Shown piece by piece: positions 53,556 through 61,615 of a stretch of 64,000 bases of DNA (positions are counted from its first letter, which is position 1; every line of letters starts with the position of its first letter). Source of the DNA: Blautia liquoris (GTDB lineage Bacteria > Bacillota > Clostridia > Lachnospirales > Lachnospiraceae); the NCBI RefSeq assembly GCF_015159595.1, contig NZ_CP063304.1, positions 1,736,001 to 1,800,000 on the forward strand, in the 5' to 3' direction. Under the pieces are notes generated by a model. That model made no database searches. It was not told where the DNA came from and saw nothing but the letters and a program-made list of their open reading frames with translations. Both the position numbers and the translations under genes were made by a program.

Positions 53556-53647
53556 AATTTTTATATTATGGGATTTCAAAAAAGTTTCCCGTTTCAAAAA
53601 GTCGCTTGCTTTACTATTTATTTTTTTAATGTTATGGAGGTAACAAC

Positions 53648-53845
53648 ATGAACGGAACAGTAAAATGGTTCAACGCAGAAAAAGGCTATGGTTTTATCAC
53701 TGGAGAAGACGGCTCAGATGTATTCGTACACTTCTCAGCTATCCAGGGTGACGGATTCAAATCCCTCGAAGAAGGCCAGGCCGTAACTTACGATTTGGTT
53801 GAAGGCAACCGTGGCATGCAAGCGGCTAACGTAGAAAAATGCTAA
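53648..53845 (+). CDS. Cold-shock protein (CspA family)
   Basis: Single cold-shock domain of 65 residues that binds single-stranded RNA and DNA. RNP1 is KGYGFI at 13-18 and RNP2 is VFVHF at 26-30; the protein begins [18 protein letters not shown] precedes the ATG. The long structured leader is typical of cold-inducible csp genes. It is monocistronic, ending at a strong hairpin. Confidence 0.96.
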   Translation: MNGTVKWFNAEKGYGFITGEDGSDVFVHFSAIQGDGFKSLEEGQAVTYDLVEGNRGMQAANVEKC

Positions 53846-53854
53846 TCTGATTGC

Positions 53855-53898
53855 AATCAAAAAAGAGCAGATGCGAAAGCATCTGTTCTTTTTTGATT
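53855..53898. terminator. Bidirectional terminator after the csp gene
   Basis: A 20-bp stem with one mismatch (AATCAAAAAAGAGCAGATGC with its complement) closed by a GAAA tetraloop, T-rich on both strands. It serves csp and the converging small membrane gene, whose stop codon overlaps it. Confidence 0.9.
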
Positions 53899-54139
53899 AG
53901 TTAATTCCATTCAGGTAATCCGAAACTGCGGTCATGTCCATCTCCGTTGTTGTCGTAGCGGATGCACTTCCGGCTTCCACATTCTTATACACGGCAACGC
54001 TGAACCAAACAACCAATGCCGCAAGCACAACAGCTGCTGCTCCATATCCAAGACGGTGAATCCATCTCTCTTTCTGTATCGTCTTTACACGGTTGTTTTT
54101 TACCTGTTGGTCTGCTTTTGTTTTTTTCTGGCTCATCAT
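53897..54139 (-). CDS. Small single-span membrane protein of unknown function
   Basis: 80-residue protein (79 if it starts at the second ATG, 54136). It has a strongly basic N-terminus (about 1-28, KKTKADQQVKNNRVKTIQKER), one transmembrane segment (about 32-52) and a Ser/Thr-rich outer tail (SASATTTTEMDMT), predicted to be N-in. AAGGAGA precedes the start. I do not recognise a family. It lies 50 bp downstream of the DegV gene. Confidence 0.7.
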   Translation of the reverse strand: MMSQKKTKADQQVKNNRVKTIQKERWIHRLGYGAAAVVLAALVVWFSVAVYKNVEAGSASATTTTEMDMTAVSDYLNGIN

Positions 54140-54189
54140 GTAATCTCCTTTTTTACAACTTTTTTCAGTATACTACATGTCAGAAAAAT

Positions 54190-55029
54190 TTACAATACTA
54201 CTATGACGCCTCCGTCATTTGCATACATAGTACTTACCCCTCCTGTATCAAGGATGTAAGAATCTTTTACCTTTATTCTTTTCTTAATCGCATCAAGCAC
54301 CATCTGGGCCCTCTCGGGACAATTACAGTGTGAAATCGCAAGTGTTCGCTGTTCACTGTCAACTGCTCTTTCCACAATCAGATCAACCATCTTCACCAGT
54401 GCCTTATTAATCCCTCTGGCCTGATCAAACTGACAGATCTCCCCTTCCGGTGTAGCTCCGCAGATTGGCTTAATCTTAAGAGCCGATGCAAAAAAAGCTT
54501 TGAAGTTGCTGAGACGGCCGTTTTTTCTGAGTGTTTCCAGATTTTCAACAACAAAATACGTATTCTGGCTGTGAATATATCTTTCAACCTCTTCTACAAC
54601 CTTCTGAAAGGGCATATCCTGCTCTTCACATTCTATAATCTTTTGTGCAATTAATGTCTGACCAACAGAAGCTGATCTGGAATTAAAGACATGTATCTTT
54701 ATGTCCGGAACATGATCCAATGCCATGGACTGACCTAAAACTGCACTGTTATAAGATCCGCTGAGCTCTGCCGAAAGCGTAACTGCATAATGATGAGTTT
54801 CTCCTGTCATATAACTGTCATAATAAAATTTTGGCGAAGGGCAGGAAGACTTCGGACATTCCGGTGTTGCTGCAACTTTCTCCAGAAAATAATTCTGGTC
54901 GAAAGTATCGTCATCTATGAATGTCTCTCCTCCAACTTCAAGAGTTAAGGGTGCTGATATGACTCTTTGGTCTTTTTTCATCCGGGGTGTAAGCTCCCCA
55001 CAGCTATCTATTACTATATTAAAGCTCAT
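54190..55029 (-). CDS. DegV family fatty-acid-binding protein
   Basis: DegV-fold protein of 279 residues. Family members bind a fatty acid and, as FakB, present it to the kinase FakA for phosphorylation. Motifs: IVIDSCGELTP at the start, KSSCPSP near 63, SRSASVGQT near 119 and an ENLETLRKNGRLS region near 160. I chose ATG 55029 because GGAGG lies 7 nt upstream; the frame continues to 55050. FakA is not in the window. It has its own promoter. Confidence 0.92.
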   Translation of the reverse strand: MSFNIVIDSCGELTPRMKKDQRVISAPLTLEVGGETFIDDDTFDQNYFLEKVAATPECPKSSCPSPKFYYDSYMTGETHHYAVTLSAELSGSYNSAVLGQSMALDHVPDIKIHVFNSRSASVGQTLIAQKIIECEEQDMPFQKVVEEVERYIHSQNTYFVVENLETLRKNGRLSNFKAFFASALKIKPICGATPEGEICQFDQARGINKALVKMVDLIVERAVDSEQRTLAISHCNCPERAQMVLDAIKKRIKVKDSYILDTGGVSTMYANDGGVIVVL

Positions 55030-55089
55030 GTAGTTGCCTCCATTTATCATTGCTCTGTAATGTAGTTTTCATAACCACATGTTAGATAT

Positions 55090-55118
55090 ACTATAACATA
55101 TATTTCTGCGATTTGCAA
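55090..55118 (-). promoter_or_regulatory. Promoter of the DegV gene
   Basis: TTGCAA (55118-55113) and TATAGT (55095-55090) with a 17-bp spacer on the minus strand. Confidence 0.7.
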
Positions 55119-55141
55119 AGCCTTTTTTACCCGTAATTCCC

Positions 55142-55170
55142 TTGCGAAATATCAAAATAAAAGGTATACT
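55142..55170 (+). promoter_or_regulatory. Promoter of the CorA-like gene
   Basis: TTGCGA (55142-55147) and TATACT (55165-55170) with a 17-bp spacer. The roughly 107-nt leader contains a repeat copy. Confidence 0.7.
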
Positions 55171-55224
55171 AACAGTCAGTATCAGCAAAGTGTGGGAAGC
55201 CACAGGCAAACCAGTGCTCTTTTT

Positions 55225-55272
55225 CATGCTTGCATGAAAAAGGCATAATTCCTACGAACAAACATGAGAAAG
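55225..55272 (+). repeat. Interspersed repeat, copy in the corA leader
   Basis: CATGCTTGCATGAAAAA, then, after a variable stretch, CGAACAAACATGAGAAAG, matches 62461-62511. The CATGC-TTGCATG part forms a small dyad. The GAGAAAGGA at its right edge serves as the ribosome site for the next gene. Confidence 0.82.
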
Positions 55273-55283
55273 GATTCACTCTT

Positions 55284-56204
55284 ATGCGTTACATTATCAA
55301 TAAAGAACTTCAGGCGGTATCCGATGACACGATTACTGACCCGCAAGACGAAATTCTTGAAATACTAGACGAAAATCAGGCAAGAATCAACAGCAAGAAT
55401 CTATGCTATCAAAGGGAACTTCTTCGTACTTTGGACGAGACCATCTCCTATTGTAAGATAGAGATGCTGCCCAAAGCTGTAATTGGAACTTTGCTGATTC
55501 CAGATAAACAGACCCCTCACACATCTACGATATCTGTGCAGTTTTATTATGAACAAAAGCATCTTATTATCATAGATGATGCAAAGCATCTGTCGGATAC
55601 GAAAGCACTTCTTCTCGACAAATCCTTTGCCTCAATTGACGACAGTTATCGCTTTTTCTTTGAGTTTCTGGAGTCATTGATCGATGGAGATACCGTTTTT
55701 CTTCAAAACTATGAGAGACGGCTTGCGACCATGGAAGAATCTATGTCAGATATCCTTCCGAAAGAGCTGAGCATGGATGTCACGAAAGACCGCCGTGAAC
55801 TCCTTTTGTATCACTCTTATTACCAGCAGCTGATGGACATGTTTGAAATTCTCTCAGAAAATATCACCCACTTTTTTCCGGATGAATATTCTTCACAATT
55901 TCAACGCCTTCTTGGCAGAGTAGACCGACTCTATGACAACACGCAGATGCTTCGTGAATATGCTCATCAGATTAGAGAGATGCAGCAGTCCCGGATTGAT
56001 CTGCACCAGAATGATACGATGAGGATTCTGACTGTAGTCACCACAATTTTCTTCCCTCTTTCTCTGATCACCGGATGGTATGGTATGAATTTTAACAACA
56101 TGCCTGAACTTTCTCACCCATTTGGCTATTTTATTCTGATTATCATCTGTGCAGTAATCGTTATCGGAGAAATTATATACTTTAAAAAGAAAGGATGGCT
56201 GTAA
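55284..56204 (+). CDS. CorA-like magnesium/divalent cation transporter
   Basis: 306-residue channel-type transporter: a long N-terminal cytosolic alpha/beta and helical domain (about 1-240), then two transmembrane segments (about 248-266 and 280-300) with the signature YGMNF at the end of the first. I chose ATG 55284 behind GAGAAAGGA. The frame is open back to 55230, but that part lies in a repeat and lacks homology. It is cotranscribed with the gene that starts 1 bp after its stop. Confidence 0.92.
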   Translation: MRYIINKELQAVSDDTITDPQDEILEILDENQARINSKNLCYQRELLRTLDETISYCKIEMLPKAVIGTLLIPDKQTPHTSTISVQFYYEQKHLIIIDDAKHLSDTKALLLDKSFASIDDSYRFFFEFLESLIDGDTVFLQNYERRLATMEESMSDILPKELSMDVTKDRRELLLYHSYYQQLMDMFEILSENITHFFPDEYSSQFQRLLGRVDRLYDNTQMLREYAHQIREMQQSRIDLHQNDTMRILTVVTTIFFPLSLITGWYGMNFNNMPELSHPFGYFILIIICAVIVIGEIIYFKKKGWL

Positions 56205-56205
56205 C

Positions 56206-56709
56206 ATGATCGCACTTACCGTAAGAAGCCTGAAGGCTTTTATGAATAGTCTCCTGATTGCTGATACCTTCGACTGTTTTCAGGTTTCGGAGGCGACAAT
56301 CACCACCTTTACCACCTTCTCCATAGACGGGATACTTCACCCTGACTTTTATGGATCAGATAGATCTGAAGAAATACAAACATCTGGAAGGATTCAGGTC
56401 CTCTGGAAAGAAATCAAACCCTATTGCTTCTCTGTCATAAAGGGAAAGCATACCCCCCTCTCCTTCAAATTCGTTCTTCAGCTTCCAAAGAAAGAGACTT
56501 TAGATCTGATTGAAAAAAGCGGTCTTCCTATCAAAGGGGATGACCTCTTCGGACTCTATGTAAATTGTCAGTATAATGGTGATACACTGACACTCACCAC
56601 CGGCACTTCTCTTCGTGTATTTACACTGGACAAATCTTTAGATCATGCCTGGGATCAGAAACTTAAAAGTTTTCTGAGCAGTCAGAATATCGAAGTATGC
56701 GAAAATTAA
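56206..56709 (+). CDS. Conserved hypothetical protein (DUF5721-like)
   Basis: 167-residue soluble protein with no signal or transmembrane segment, starting MIALTVRSLKAFMN. It begins 1 bp after the corA stop, so it is translationally coupled and probably functions with or beside the transporter. Its pattern (DTFDCFQVSEATITTF, PYCFSVIKGKHTPLSFKF) reminds me of a Lachnospiraceae domain of unknown function, probably DUF5721; that name is from memory. Ends before a terminator. Confidence 0.7.
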   Translation: MIALTVRSLKAFMNSLLIADTFDCFQVSEATITTFTTFSIDGILHPDFYGSDRSEEIQTSGRIQVLWKEIKPYCFSVIKGKHTPLSFKFVLQLPKKETLDLIEKSGLPIKGDDLFGLYVNCQYNGDTLTLTTGTSLRVFTLDKSLDHAWDQKLKSFLSSQNIEVCEN

Positions 56710-56732
56710 ATCAAAGCAGCTTTCACCGCATA

Positions 56733-56770
56733 AAAAAGACCGGAATCTCTTTTGAGAATTCCGGTCTTTT
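56733..56770. terminator. Bidirectional terminator between corA operon and htpG
   Basis: AAAAGACCGGAA-TCTC pairs with GAGAATTCCGGTCTTTT with a one-base bulge, with A/T runs on both sides. Confidence 0.85.
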
Positions 56771-56784
56771 GACCCTGGTATCAT
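56769..56784 (-). repeat. Partial palindromic repeat at the htpG 3' end
   Basis: TTGACCCTGGTATCAT is the exact complement of the first 16 bases of the repeats at 2673 and 62431. It abuts the terminator and the htpG stop codon (56786). Confidence 0.65.
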
Positions 56785-56785
56785 A

Positions 56786-58897
56786 TCACTTTGTAAGCAC
56801 CATCATAATTTCGTTGCTGCGATTGATAAATTTTGTCATCTGCTCCGGTGCCAGTGGCTTATTTCCAAGGCATGCAAGATCATAAAGCTGTTCACAGATC
56901 ATACCTGCATGTTCTCCGTCAGCATGTTCGAACAGATATTTTACAAGTGGATGATTCGCATTTAATACAAGATTTTCTGTTCCGCCAAACATCGACGGGT
57001 CGCTTCCTGCCATGCCATACATCTTCATCATGTCCTGCATACGACGAGTTTCTTCTGATATAGTAAGCATAGAAGAGATGTTCTGATTTTTCAGATTTTC
57101 TACCTTTATTTCAAGATTGGACTTATTCAATGTTTTCTTAAACAAATCACCCAATGCAGTTGTCTCTTCAGAAAGATCCACTGAATTATCTTTCAGATCT
57201 TCCGTCAAATCGGCATCAATTCTCTGGAATTTCACTTCTTCATTGATACGTTCAACATGAGAAATGAATGAAGAATCAATATTATGTTTCAGAATCACCG
57301 CATCTTTGTTCTCTTCACGGAACATGTTGATGTACTGGCTTTGTTGTGTCTCATCAGTGACATAATAAATGGTCGTCTTATCAGGCTCTTTTTCTTCTTT
57401 ATTTTCTTCAGAATCTTTATTTTCTTCGGAATCTCCCTTTTCTGAAGGTTCTTTTAATTTTTCATCGGAAGAGCTCTCTGTCTTGACTGTTTCCTCATCG
57501 GTTTCTTGCGGTTTTTTGTTCTCTGTTAGGCAGTCTGTAAGAGTCAGATATTTGCCATCTATGTTCTTGTAGAGAATATAGTCCATCATCTTACCGGAGA
57601 ATTTCTCATCCTTGATACATCCGAACTTAATAAAAGGGCTGATGTCATCCCAGTATTTTTCATAGTTATCACGATCTGTTTTACACATACCGCTTAACTT
57701 GTCCGCAACCTTCTTAGAGATATAGTCTGCGATTTTCTTTACGAATCCATCATTTTGCAGAGCACTCCTTGACACATTCAGCGGGAAGTCAGGGCAGTCG
57801 ATCACGCCTTTTAACAGCATCAGATACTCTGGAATCACTTCTTTGATATTGTCTGCAATAAACACCTGATTGTTGTATAATTTGATCGTTCCTTCTATCG
57901 AATCATACTCTGTATTAATTCTCGGGAAATATAAGATCCCTTTCATATTAAACGGATAATCCATATTCAGATGAATCCAAAACAGCGGTTCACGGTAATC
58001 GTTGAAGACCTTGCGGTAGAATTCTTTATAATCTTCATCGGTGCAGTCATTCGGATGTTTTGTCCAAAGAGGATGGATATCACTAATCGACACCGGACGC
58101 TTATTGATTTTTACTGTTTCTTTTGCAGGAGATACTTCGACAACTTCCTTCTCTCCATCTTCATTTTCACGTTCTTCGGTCTTAGCATCCTCGTGAATGT
58201 GCTCAACGACAACATCGTCTTCCCGTAAATCACTCTCATCAATAGTCTCATATTCCTGAGGGGCATCTGCCTTAGAAAGAAAGATCTCAACTGGCATAAA
58301 TGAACAGTATTTTTCCAAAACTTCACGCATACGGTATTCGTTGGCAAATTCAAGACAGTCTTCGTTCAGAAACAATGTGATTTCTGTTCCGACAGTTTCT
58401 TTTGTGCCGTCTTTCATATCATACTCCGTGCTGCCGTCACACTCCCAGTGTACAGGAGCACTGTCAGGCTGGCAGGAAAGTGTGTCGATATGAACATCAT
58501 CAGCCACCATAAACGCTGAATAAAATCCCATGCCAAAGTGGCCGATAATCTGATCTTTATCCGTCTTATCTTTATATTTTTCCAGAAACTCAGTTGCACC
58601 GGAAAAAGCGATCTGAGTGATATACTCTTCCACTTCCTGTGCGGTCATTCCTATACCATTGTCGATAAACTTTAAGGTTTTATCTTCTGGGTTTACAATG
58701 ACATCAATCTTTGGCTTATAATCCTCGGGAAACTGATAATCACCAATCACTTCCAGTTTTTTTAACTTTGTAATTGCATCACAGCCATTCGATACCATCT
58801 CACGCACAAAAATATCGTGATCAGAATACATCCATTTTTTAATAATCGGGAAAATATTATCGCTGTTAATCGAAAGATTTCCATGTTTTTCTGCCAT
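56786..58897 (-). CDS. htpG: Molecular chaperone HtpG (Hsp90)
   Basis: ATP-dependent Hsp90 chaperone of 703 residues. The GHKL N-terminal domain has REMVSNGCDAITKL near 34-47, DNGIGM near 78 and GHFGMGFYSAFMV near 118. Middle and C-terminal dimerisation domains follow. Compared with the roughly 625-residue E. coli protein it carries two acidic low-complexity insertions (about 232-262, and about 470-515 with repeated SEENKDSEENKEEKE). A consensus promoter with a CIRCE element just upstream points to HrcA control. Confidence 0.95.
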   Translation of the reverse strand: MAEKHGNLSINSDNIFPIIKKWMYSDHDIFVREMVSNGCDAITKLKKLEVIGDYQFPEDYKPKIDVIVNPEDKTLKFIDNGIGMTAQEVEEYITQIAFSGATEFLEKYKDKTDKDQIIGHFGMGFYSAFMVADDVHIDTLSCQPDSAPVHWECDGSTEYDMKDGTKETVGTEITLFLNEDCLEFANEYRMREVLEKYCSFMPVEIFLSKADAPQEYETIDESDLREDDVVVEHIHEDAKTEERENEDGEKEVVEVSPAKETVKINKRPVSISDIHPLWTKHPNDCTDEDYKEFYRKVFNDYREPLFWIHLNMDYPFNMKGILYFPRINTEYDSIEGTIKLYNNQVFIADNIKEVIPEYLMLLKGVIDCPDFPLNVSRSALQNDGFVKKIADYISKKVADKLSGMCKTDRDNYEKYWDDISPFIKFGCIKDEKFSGKMMDYILYKNIDGKYLTLTDCLTENKKPQETDEETVKTESSSDEKLKEPSEKGDSEENKDSEENKEEKEPDKTTIYYVTDETQQSQYINMFREENKDAVILKHNIDSSFISHVERINEEVKFQRIDADLTEDLKDNSVDLSEETTALGDLFKKTLNKSNLEIKVENLKNQNISSMLTISEETRRMQDMMKMYGMAGSDPSMFGGTENLVLNANHPLVKYLFEHADGEHAGMICEQLYDLACLGNKPLAPEQMTKFINRSNEIMMVLTK

Positions 58898-58997
58898 GGC
58901 TTTACACTCCTTTTTCTCTTATTCCTTTTTTCGGATTTCAAAAGTCATGGCAAATCCCGCGACAGGAAATGTCAGACCTACAACCCTGATATCTTAT

Positions 58998-59026
58998 ATA
59001 TTAGTCCTTTCTACTGTAAAAGTCAA
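58998..59026 (-). promoter_or_regulatory. Promoter of htpG
   Basis: TTGACT (59026-59021) and TAATAT (59003-58998) with a 17-bp spacer on the minus strand, giving a leader of about 95 nt. Confidence 0.75.
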
Positions 59027-59033
59027 TAGAAAA

Positions 59034-59060
59034 TTAGCACTCAATTTAATCGAGTGCTAA
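59034..59060. promoter_or_regulatory. CIRCE operator (HrcA binding site)
   Basis: TTAGCACTC-N9-GAGTGCTAA, a perfect match to the CIRCE consensus. It lies 7 bp upstream of the htpG -35 box. CIRCE is bound by the heat-shock repressor HrcA and normally controls groE and dnaK. Confidence 0.92.
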
Positions 59061-59096
59061 TAATAACCGATGCCCGGACGGCATAAAAATGTCTTT

Positions 59097-60464
59097 TTAC
59101 CTTAGCATCATCCGAATCAGCTTTTCTTTTCTCTTTCCGTAAGGCGGATAGCGCAGAGGAATATCAATCCGCGAGGAGCTCTTCACAATACTCTTACTAT
59201 GGGTAAATGTTTCATAGGATTTCTTTCCATGATAACTGCCCATACCACTGGATCCGACCCCACCAAAGCCCATGCGGGAAGTGGCAAGATGAATAATTGT
59301 GTCATTGATACATCCTCCCCCGAATGAAAGATTCATAATCTCTTGTTCAACCTTTGGATTTTTTGTAAAAAGGTATAGTGCCAAGGGCTTTTCCCTTTTT
59401 GAGATAAAAGCATCTGCGTCACTTATAGTTTTATATGTCAAGACAGGAATAAGGGGTCCGAAGATCTCCTCTTGCATCACAGGCTCACTCTCATTCACCG
59501 GATACAAGATGGTCGGTTCAATCTTAAGAGTGTCCCTGCTATAATTCCCGCCGAAGAATACTTCGCCGTGATTTAGCAGACCGAGTAGTCTTTCAAAATG
59601 CTTTTCATTAATAATTCTGGGGTAATCTGAATTTTCAAATATATTTCCATACATCTTTTTTGTCCAGTGTATCAAATGTTCAAGAAATTTATCAATTACA
59701 GATTCCTGTACCAGACAATAATCCGGAGCGACACATGTCTGTCCGGAATTTAGGAACTTGCCGAATACAACTCGTTTTGCCGCCAGATTCAGGTCCGCAG
59801 ATTCCTCTATAATACAGGGACTTTTCCCCCCAAGTTCCAGAGAAACCGGGGTCAGATGTTCGGAGGCTTTTTCCATTACAATCTTTCCTACAGCAACACT
59901 CCCGGTAAAAAATATATAGTCGAACCGCTGATTTAAAAGTTCCGTGTTCTCATCGCGTCCGCCTTCCACGACGGCTGCGTACTTTTGGGGAAAAATTTCA
60001 GAAATCAGACGGCAGATAACGCTTGAAGTATGACTGGCATATGCAGACGGTTTGACAATACAGCAGTTTCCCGCGGCAATAGCACCAATCAAAGGTTCCA
60101 TGCTAAGCATAAAAGGATAGTTCCATGGTGATAGAATAAGAACAAGTCCATAAGGTTCTGTTCTCACAAAACTTCTGGCAGGAAACTGTGCCGGCGAGCT
60201 TAACACCGTTTTGTCCCTATCCCAGAAAGGAAGGTGTTTCCTGACATATGACAGTTCTGAGTAAACCATACCAATTTCAGCCATATAAGATTCACAGTTC
60301 GATTTTTTGAGATCCTTTCTCAGTGCCTCTTGTATCAGCCTTTCATTTCTTTTGATTGCCTTTTGCAGGCATGTCAATGCCTTCAGGCGGAAATCAAGAG
60401 ATTTTGTCCCTCCAAAATTGTAAAATTTTCTCTGTTCTTCAACAAGCTCCCTAATCTCCTGCAT
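59097..60464 (-). CDS. Aldehyde dehydrogenase family protein
   Basis: NAD(P)-dependent aldehyde oxidation, class 3-like, 455 residues. Motifs: SPWNYPFMLSMEPL near 112, FTGSVAVGKIVM near 183, catalytic Glu in LELGGKSP near 208, and catalytic Cys in NSGQTCVAPDY near 243. The length and GGVGSSGMGSYHGKKSYETFTH near 410 match fatty or aromatic aldehyde dehydrogenases of the YwdH/AlkH group. Upstream of htpG on the same strand. Physiological substrate unknown. Confidence 0.92.
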   Translation of the reverse strand: MQEIRELVEEQRKFYNFGGTKSLDFRLKALTCLQKAIKRNERLIQEALRKDLKKSNCESYMAEIGMVYSELSYVRKHLPFWDRDKTVLSSPAQFPARSFVRTEPYGLVLILSPWNYPFMLSMEPLIGAIAAGNCCIVKPSAYASHTSSVICRLISEIFPQKYAAVVEGGRDENTELLNQRFDYIFFTGSVAVGKIVMEKASEHLTPVSLELGGKSPCIIEESADLNLAAKRVVFGKFLNSGQTCVAPDYCLVQESVIDKFLEHLIHWTKKMYGNIFENSDYPRIINEKHFERLLGLLNHGEVFFGGNYSRDTLKIEPTILYPVNESEPVMQEEIFGPLIPVLTYKTISDADAFISKREKPLALYLFTKNPKVEQEIMNLSFGGGCINDTIIHLATSRMGFGGVGSSGMGSYHGKKSYETFTHSKSIVKSSSRIDIPLRYPPYGKRKEKLIRMMLR

Positions 60465-60501
60465 ATTGCACGCTCCTTTATTTTGATCCGGTTCTTAACG
60501 C

Positions 60502-60771
60502 TTATCCCTCAACGATAAGATATTTTCCGCTCGGCAGAGCAAACACCTCGGACGCCTCTTCCAGATCTGCATCCTCCATACCATCGACATCCATACCGCT
60601 CTCCTTTAGATAAGATCGAACATCGTCGATTGTATCAATAACTGCTGCCATACAATCTTCGAGGAAAGCCTCCGCTTCCTCCGGATTTTCTGCCACATTC
60701 TCATTAAAAAGTTGTCCCTGATTTTTTAAAAAAATATCCAGACACTCATCGCTGTATTCATTCATTTTCAT
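60502..60771 (-). CDS. Small acidic hypothetical protein
   Basis: 89-residue strongly acidic soluble protein (many Glu/Asp: NPEEAEAFLEDCMAAV; GMEDADLEEASEVFALP). It contains an apparent helix-helix-loop-strand arrangement, ending in SGKYLIVEG. AAGGAG precedes the ATG. It lies between the HAD phosphatase and the aldehyde dehydrogenase on the same strand with short gaps, so it is probably in their operon. I do not recognise a function. Confidence 0.72.
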   Translation of the reverse strand: MKMNEYSDECLDIFLKNQGQLFNENVAENPEEAEAFLEDCMAAVIDTIDDVRSYLKESGMDVDGMEDADLEEASEVFALPSGKYLIVEG

Positions 60772-60793
60772 TTCTCCTTCATATTACATCTAT

Positions 60794-61450
60794 CTATTCA
60801 AGCAGTTTTAAAATCTGCAGAGGACTGTCGATAATCGCATCTGCATGATTATCTTCGAGCTCTTTTCTGGGGCGAAATCCCCAGGTGACTCCGACTGTGA
60901 ACATTTTAGCAGCTTTGCCGGTTTTCATGTCAGTATTTGTATCCCCAAAATACAGTACTTCATTCCTGTTAACACCAAATCTCTTTGCAATTGTAAGTGC
61001 TCCCGTCGGATCCGGCTTTTTAGGCACCTCATCCGACTGCCCCTGAATCCAGTCGAATGTATCTTTACCAAAAATACTTGTCACTACAAAGATAGCTGCC
61101 TCATGAGGCTTGTTGGAGAGAACCGCCATCATAATTCCCCTTTCCTTTAGCTCTCTCAGCAAGCCAGGAATCTCAGGGTATGGTGTTACATGATACAATG
61201 CATGACTGTCAAAGTAATCTCTCGTTATGGGAATTCCCTCGTTCAGATGCAGACATTTCTCATCACCTGCCGCAATAAGAGCCCTTTTCAATGCCAGATC
61301 GATACCATCACCGGCATAAAAATTATATTCTTCAACCGGTCGCGGGGCAAAGCCAAGGCATTTAAGGGTGTGATTTACTCCATGTGCAATCGATTCAACT
61401 GTATCAGCCAAAGTACCGTCCAAATCAAATATACAAGCTTTTATCATCAA
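60794..61450 (-). CDS. HAD family hydrolase, phosphoglycolate phosphatase-like
   Basis: HAD-IA phosphatase of 218 residues (217 from the second ATG). Motif I is FDLDGTLADT near 8-17, motif II VLSNKP near 113, motif III lysine in VPKKPDP near 144, and motif IV YFGDTNTDM near 165. The cap is of the Gph/PGP type. The substrate may be phosphoglycolate or pyrophosphate (PpaX-like); I cannot decide. Divergent from a second HAD gene across a shared promoter region. Confidence 0.9.
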   Translation of the reverse strand: MMIKACIFDLDGTLADTVESIAHGVNHTLKCLGFAPRPVEEYNFYAGDGIDLALKRALIAAGDEKCLHLNEGIPITRDYFDSHALYHVTPYPEIPGLLRELKERGIMMAVLSNKPHEAAIFVVTSIFGKDTFDWIQGQSDEVPKKPDPTGALTIAKRFGVNRNEVLYFGDTNTDMKTGKAAKMFTVGVTWGFRPRKELEDNHADAIIDSPLQILKLLE

Positions 61451-61510
61451 AAATCCTTTCTAAAAAAGCTAAAAGTAAGAGCCCATACTGGAACTTTCTG
61501 CTTTTCTCTC

Positions 61511-61540
61511 AGTATATCACGTGGTGGTTTATGGTTGCAA
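61511..61540 (-). promoter_or_regulatory. Promoter of the HAD-IA phosphatase unit
   Basis: TTGCAA (61540-61535) and TATACT (61516-61511) with an 18-bp spacer on the minus strand. The TTGCAA box is self-complementary and is also the -35 of the divergent promoter. Confidence 0.65.
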
Positions 61541-61563
61541 GATAGGATTTTTTCAATTATACT
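61535..61563 (+). promoter_or_regulatory. Promoter of the Cof-type phosphatase gene
   Basis: TTGCAA (61535-61540) and TATACT (61558-61563) with a 17-bp spacer, sharing its -35 with the divergent promoter. Confidence 0.65.
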
Positions 61564-61615
61564 TGTCCTTGCAGCTGTATTAACAAGGATACTTGAAAAA
61601 TGATAAGGAGTTTTC

